DNA of 64,000 bases, taken from positions 186,001-250,000 of the forward strand of contig NZ_JAMSCK010000004.1 in NCBI RefSeq assembly GCF_023805255.1, given 5' to 3'. This DNA comes from Gramella jeungdoensis (GTDB taxonomy: Bacteria; Bacteroidota; Bacteroidia; Flavobacteriales; Flavobacteriaceae). This document shows positions 60,430 to 64,000 of the stretch, piece after piece. The translations under genes and the position numbers were made by a program. A model generated the notes under the pieces. The model saw only the letters and a program-made list of their open reading frames with translations, was not told the origin of the DNA and did not search any database. Every line of letters begins with the position of its first letter. Position 1 is the stretch's first letter.

Positions 60430-61191
60430 TTATCTAATATGACTCCCCGCATTAATATCGATCGTAGCACCGGTGGCGTGGTCCATGAGTCCGCTGCACA
60501 TGAGTCCGATCAATGGCGCAAGATCCTTAGGCCTGGTGAGTTCGTTTAAAGCAATTTCCTTTAAAACCCTTTCTTCTCCATACTGATCGATAAACTGCTC
60601 TGCCATTGCGGTACGGGTAAATCCAGGGGAAACTACAAACGATTTTATATTATCCTTTCCGAAGGAACGAGCAACCGATCTCGCTAAAGATGTAAGACCG
60701 CCTTTTGAAGCAGCATAAGCCAGGTATTCTTCGGTCTCTCCCCGAAAAACTGCACGGCTGCCTATATAAATAAAGCGCCCTCCGGCATTTTCCTTAAAAT
60801 GATCTATTCCCAGTTTAGTTAGGATTCCCACCGAGTTCAGGTTGATATCAATGGTTTTTCTCCATGTCTTCAGCCATTCTTCTGTAGATAGTGAAGTAGA
60901 ATGCTTCAGAAAAACTCCTGCATTCAGAATTATAGCATCTATTTTCCCAAATTCTGCCGTGACCTCCTCAAAAAGTCTGAAAACATCACTTTCCTTTTCA
61001 AGATCGGCCTGGAAAATACTGGAACCGGTAGCGTATTTTTCCGCGAGTTCCTGCGCAGAAGCTTTATGCCTATTATAGTGGATAGCCAGAGTAGCGCCCA
61101 TTTCCATTAAAAAATCGGCTATCCCCTTCCCTATTCCTTTTGAAGCTCCGGTGAGCAGGATATTTTTTCCATTGAGATCAAGTTTTATCAT
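60430..61191 (-). CDS. SDR-family oxidoreductase (classical)
   Basis: A 253-residue short-chain dehydrogenase. Cofactor motif TGASKGIGKGIA near residue 14, NAG in IILNAGVF, catalytic Ser in IYIGSRAVF, and Tyr-x3-Lys in YAASKGG, so it is probably active with NAD(P)H. SPGFTRTAM and ATGATIDINAGSHIR complete the FabG-like layout. Substrate unknown. The gene overlaps the stop of the upstream SDR by 1 bp; the three-gene order cupin-SDR-SDR suggests one small pathway, perhaps sugar acid or aldehyde metabolism (speculative). Confidence 0.9.
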   Translation of the reverse strand: MIKLDLNGKNILLTGASKGIGKGIADFLMEMGATLAIHYNRHKASAQELAEKYATGSSIFQADLEKESDVFRLFEEVTAEFGKIDAIILNAGVFLKHSTSLSTEEWLKTWRKTIDINLNSVGILTKLGIDHFKENAGGRFIYIGSRAVFRGETEEYLAYAASKGGLTSLARSVARSFGKDNIKSFVVSPGFTRTAMAEQFIDQYGEERVLKEIALNELTRPKDLAPLIGLMCSGLMDHATGATIDINAGSHIR

Positions 61192-61955
61192 TATAAAATA
61201 TTTTTAATCCATCCTCCGTCAACAGCAAGTGATACTCCCGTAATATAACTGGCTCTTTCACTGGCCAGAAAGGTTACCGCAGCAGCAAATTCTTCGGGTT
61301 CTCCAAATCGACGCAAAGGAATATCCTTTTTCTCATTTTCGATATCGGGATTTTTAGCCATCAGGTTTTTAAGTCGCCGGGTATTCGTATAGCCAGGCAT
61401 TACATTATTTACGGTGATATTATATTCACCAAGTTCACCAGCCAGAGTCTTCATCAATCCGGCTACGGAAGCCCTTACTGAATTCGATAAAATAAGGTTC
61501 TCTACCGGCTGCTTAACCGCCTGGGAAGTAATACTAATGATGCGCCCCCAGTTTTGTTCCTTCATGCCCGGAATAAAACTTCGCATGATGGAAACCGCGC
61601 TGCCTAACAGCAGTTGATATGCGCTGTCCCAGTCTTCCTGCTCAAAATCTTCAAATTTACCTGAAGGCGGCCCTCCGGTATTGGTGACAAGTATATCAAT
61701 ATGACCGAATTTGTCCATTATTTCGGCTATAATTCGTTTTCTATCTTCTGTATTGGAAAGGTCACCTGCAACTGCCATAACCTCTTTGTTAGAGGCTAAA
61801 GCAATTTCATTCTTTGTTGCGTCCAGTGTTTCTTTATCGCGTCCATTAATGATCACTTTAGCGCCTTCAAGAGCCAGTTCCATAGCCACACTTTTCCCCA
61901 GCCCCTGGCTGGATGCTCCAACAAAGGCTATTTTATTCTTTAATCCAAAATCCAT
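61191..61955 (-). CDS. SDR-fold protein lacking the catalytic Tyr and Lys
   Basis: A 254-residue SDR-like protein. The cofactor region is FVGASSQGLGKSVA, changed from TGxxxGxG, and NAG becomes TNTGGPPSG. Where Tyr-x3-Lys is expected the chain reads LILSNSVRASV: Ser157 and Arg161. The rest of the fold (ISITSQAVKQP, NNVMPGYTNT, ITGVSLAVDGG) is well kept. A known FabG-like subgroup lacks the SDR tetrad, so this may be a true subfamily. Catalysis by the normal route is doubtful; a binding or helper role to the neighbouring SDR is possible. Sits between cupin and SDR genes. Confidence 0.88.
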   Translation of the reverse strand: MDFGLKNKIAFVGASSQGLGKSVAMELALEGAKVIINGRDKETLDATKNEIALASNKEVMAVAGDLSNTEDRKRIIAEIMDKFGHIDILVTNTGGPPSGKFEDFEQEDWDSAYQLLLGSAVSIMRSFIPGMKEQNWGRIISITSQAVKQPVENLILSNSVRASVAGLMKTLAGELGEYNITVNNVMPGYTNTRRLKNLMAKNPDIENEKKDIPLRRFGEPEEFAAAVTFLASERASYITGVSLAVDGGWIKNIL

Positions 61956-61961
61956 AAAAAT

Positions 61962-62327
61962 CTATGAGTTGTTTCTCAGGTAATTATCAGTTCCGTCGAG
62001 CCAGTCCTCGCGAATGGGCGCCCAGGTGTCAATTTCTTCAACATCTCCAATCATAAGCGCTTCATGAGGAAGATTTGCAGGGATCACAATAACATCTCCG
62101 GCATTTAAATCTACTGTTTCTTCTTTATTTTCACCTAACCAGAAGCGAATGGTTCCGGAAAGCACATTTGTTACCTGCTCATTAATATGGCTGTGTTGCG
62201 GTACTAAAAACCCATCTTTGAATTTCATTTTTGCGACCATCACTTTTTCGCCGTAGACCAGCTGGCGTTCCATTTTATCGGTAACCTTTTCTACGGGAAT
62301 GGTATCCCAGTTCAGTTTTTTGATCAT
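61962..62327 (-). CDS. Small cupin-domain protein
   Basis: A 121-residue single-cupin protein from the ATG at 62327 (a TTG two codons upstream is in frame). Cupin motif 1 is VPQHSHINEQVTNVLSG with two His and Glu, and motif 2 is AGDVIVIPANLPHEALM with His, so the metal site looks intact. WAPIREDWLDGTDNYL closes the chain. It could be an isomerase or a small dioxygenase. First gene of a three-gene operon with two SDRs, 6 bp before the next. Confidence 0.88.
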   Translation of the reverse strand: MIKKLNWDTIPVEKVTDKMERQLVYGEKVMVAKMKFKDGFLVPQHSHINEQVTNVLSGTIRFWLGENKEETVDLNAGDVIVIPANLPHEALMIGDVEEIDTWAPIREDWLDGTDNYLRNNS

Positions 62328-62561
62328 TTTCAATTTTATTTAAAACTGAAATAAGATAAGGATATTTACTTAAATCTTTTTTGTGTGAAATCGCATCCAT
62401 TCTTTTTCAGTATGTAAATAAACAAGTTGGAGGTTCCAAAGTATATCCACCATAAGTATTACAGCTAAGAATACCATCCAGTTTAACTTCTAAAAGTATT
62501 AAAGAAAAATTGTTTAAGTTTATAGTTAAGATTAAATTCTTAAATTAAAAGTATAATTCTT

Positions 62562-62966
62562 ATGCCTTATAAAACAACTTGGGAGCCTTTAGGTATCATT
62601 TGGAAATTCTATGGTGATGTAACTGCTGAAGAGATCGAAGAGGCAAACATTGAATTCTACAAAGATGAGCGAAGTGATGAGGCCAGATATCAGGTAATTG
62701 ATGCTTTGGAAGTAACCGATGTTGAATGGAATGATGTTGACATAAAAGAAATAGCAGCCCAGGACAAAGGAGCATCTTTTCTGCTGCATAAACTTAAGGT
62801 GGCTTATGTATCTAAAGATGAAAAGGTTACCGCTGTTCTGAAAAAGTATATAGAAATATCACGAATTCTCAATTCAAGCTGGAAATTCAAAGGTTTTGAT
62901 GAACTTGCTCCTGCCCTAAAATGGGCAAAAAAGATAAAGTCTAAGGGCAAAAACAAACTGTCCTAA
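62562..62966 (+). CDS. Small STAS/SpoIIAA-like protein, function unknown
   Basis: A 134-residue soluble protein. The order strand (GIIWKFYGDVTAEEIEEAN), helix, strand (ARYQVIDALEVTDVE), strand (KLKVAYVSKDEK), helix and a basic tail (KKIKSKGKNKLS) resembles SpoIIAA/STAS-like proteins such as the Crp/anti-anti-sigma group. No phosphorylatable Ser in the usual loop was identified. Single gene, AT-rich flanks. The 142-residue protein at 56995-57423 may share the fold. Confidence 0.7.
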   Translation: MPYKTTWEPLGIIWKFYGDVTAEEIEEANIEFYKDERSDEARYQVIDALEVTDVEWNDVDIKEIAAQDKGASFLLHKLKVAYVSKDEKVTAVLKKYIEISRILNSSWKFKGFDELAPALKWAKKIKSKGKNKLS

Positions 62967-63141
62967 ACAGGATTATTTTATTATAACATTCATTTTTCAA
63001 TTATCTCAACACCTTACCGCGCTACATTACTCTATAATTTTCTCAATTTAAGCTATAGAAAAAACAATATGATGCTTAGAAAGTATAATTTTTCGTGGAA
63101 TAATACGGTTTGTAAATTTCAGACGATAACTTACTGCCCTT

Positions 63142-64000
63142 ATGCTTGAAAAAATCATAAAATTCAGAAAGCAATTGCATAAACATCCTGAATTATCCGG
63201 GAATGAGCGTGAAACGGCGAAGTTCATAGAAGAATTCGTGAGATCTAATCACGATACCTGTATCATTACTGAACTTGGAGGTCAAGGGCTGGCAGTGGTG
63301 TACGACCTGCCAGAAGAGGGACCATCGGTAATGATTCGCTGTGAACTTGATGCACTTCCCATAGAAGAGGTAAATGAATTTTCACACAAATCGAAAAAGC
63401 CTGGGATATCACATAAGTGTGGGCATGATGGGCATATGGCTATAGTAGCCGGACTGATTTTGAAGATCAGAGAAAAAGCTTTCAATAAGGGTAAAATTAT
63501 TCTTCTGTTTCAGCCAGCCGAAGAAACAGGTGAAGGAGCCTATAAGGTTTTGAACGATCCTAAGTTCAGGGAACTGGCTCCCGATTATGTTTTTGCATTG
63601 CACAATATTCCCGGATTTCCCGTCAATTCGATAATAAGTGTCCAAAACATCTTCTCCTCTACTGTACAGAGTCTGGCCATATATCTCACCGGGAAACAAT
63701 CTCACGCTTCCGAACCAGAGAACGGCATCAATCCTGCGGTTTCTATTGCAGAGATTGTAAAGCGATTCAATGACCTTAATCAACCGGATATAGATAAACC
63801 TTCGTTCACCCTATTCACCCCTGTATATATAAATCTTGGTTCTAAGGATTATGGGATTTCAGCCGGGAAAGGCGAAATACATTTCACCATTAGGACCTCT
63901 ACAGAGGAAGTGATGGATAGTTTAAAAGAAAAGCTTATTGAAATTACCGGGGAAATAGTTGAAAAGCATGGACTACAATTAAATATTGACTGGTGTGATT
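63142..64000 (+). CDS. M20-family amidohydrolase/aminoacylase, N-terminal part
   Basis: The frame is open to the right edge (286 codons visible). It is an M20D metallopeptidase-like protein of the IAA-amino acid hydrolase/N-acyl amino acid amidohydrolase group. Metal-binding blocks are KHPELSGNERETA, IRCELDALPIEE, the SHKCGHDGHMA block with Cys/His/His and LLFQPAEETGEG with two Glu, and FALHNIPGFP. The dimerisation domain begins VYLTGK-like at IYLTGKQSHASEPE, with the bridging His. Start ATG at 63142 (MLEKIIKFRKQLHKHPE). Amide or acyl substrate unknown. The 175-bp gap upstream shows no other gene. Confidence 0.9.
   Translation, partial: MLEKIIKFRKQLHKHPELSGNERETAKFIEEFVRSNHDTCIITELGGQGLAVVYDLPEEGPSVMIRCELDALPIEEVNEFSHKSKKPGISHKCGHDGHMAIVAGLILKIREKAFNKGKIILLFQPAEETGEGAYKVLNDPKFRELAPDYVFALHNIPGFPVNSIISVQNIFSSTVQSLAIYLTGKQSHASEPENGINPAVSIAEIVKRFNDLNQPDIDKPSFTLFTPVYINLGSKDYGISAGKGEIHFTIRTSTEEVMDSLKEKLIEITGEIVEKHGLQLNIDWCD

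Overview
The window looks like chromosome from a marine member of the Flavobacteriaceae (Bacteroidota), probably close to Gramella/Christiangramia. The signs are moderate-to-low GC, few Shine-Dalgarno sites, many intergenic copies of the Bacteroidota -7 promoter element TAnnTTTG (sometimes with TTG or TTTG 15-19 bp upstream), short-spaced operons, BshA for bacillithiol, fused E1 alpha/beta, DUF1835, DUF3575, DUF4251 and VPS10-like families. The genus is inferred from gene content and was not tested by alignment. I see no rRNA, tRNA, CRISPR array, transposase or phage gene. Genes cover almost everything; the one gene-free stretch over 300 bp is 57424-57827.

Left part (1-19500): an rsmE fragment and tsaD diverge from the very long tamB. 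Next come pfkA-mgsA (glycolysis and the methylglyoxal branch), then the ridA/lptD block diverging from a cell-wall amidase and an MlaD-type lipid-transport protein. Two heterodisulfide-reductase-like Fe-S proteins follow. An operon with a clear promoter then carries a conserved small protein, a GH3/beta-lactamase-like fusion and bshA. This stretch is rich in envelope biogenesis (TamB, LptD, MlaD, amidase, NagZ-like).

Middle (19500-45290): a small beta-barrel protein, a fused FAD/Fe-S 2-hydroxyacid dehydrogenase that may be read from a leaderless transcript, a PAS histidine kinase with a lone receiver, aroC, a dicarboxylate/glutamate symporter and a large VPS10-like propeller protein. mutS2 and ung diverge from overlapping promoters. 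They are followed by ppk1 with a cytosolic solute-binding-fold protein, a four-gene reverse operon (2OG-Fe(II) oxygenase, SUI1, DUF1835, nucleoside phosphorylase), fused E1 and several small envelope proteins.

The most distinctive region is 45312-51554. Eight tightly packed or overlapping genes encode an FAD oxidoreductase, a methyltransferase, a type III polyketide synthase, a FabL/FabI-like enoyl reductase, a hot-dog dehydratase, a ketosynthase, an acyl carrier protein and a phosphopantetheinyl transferase. I read this as a self-contained pathway: a dedicated mini fatty-acid synthase makes an acyl starter, the type III PKS extends and cyclises it, and the methyltransferase and flavoenzyme tailor the product, probably an alkylresorcinol, alkylpyrone or alkylquinone lipid.

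Right part (51600-64000): a metallo-beta-lactamase-fold protein that has lost its metal ligands, an aconitase-family enzyme with one cluster cysteine replaced by serine, HPF, guanine deaminase, an LCAD-like acyl-CoA dehydrogenase, a divergent MsrA, an SRAP/HMCES protein, a cupin-SDR-SDR operon in which one SDR lacks the catalytic Tyr and Lys, two small STAS-like proteins, and the start of an M20 amidohydrolase that runs off the right edge.
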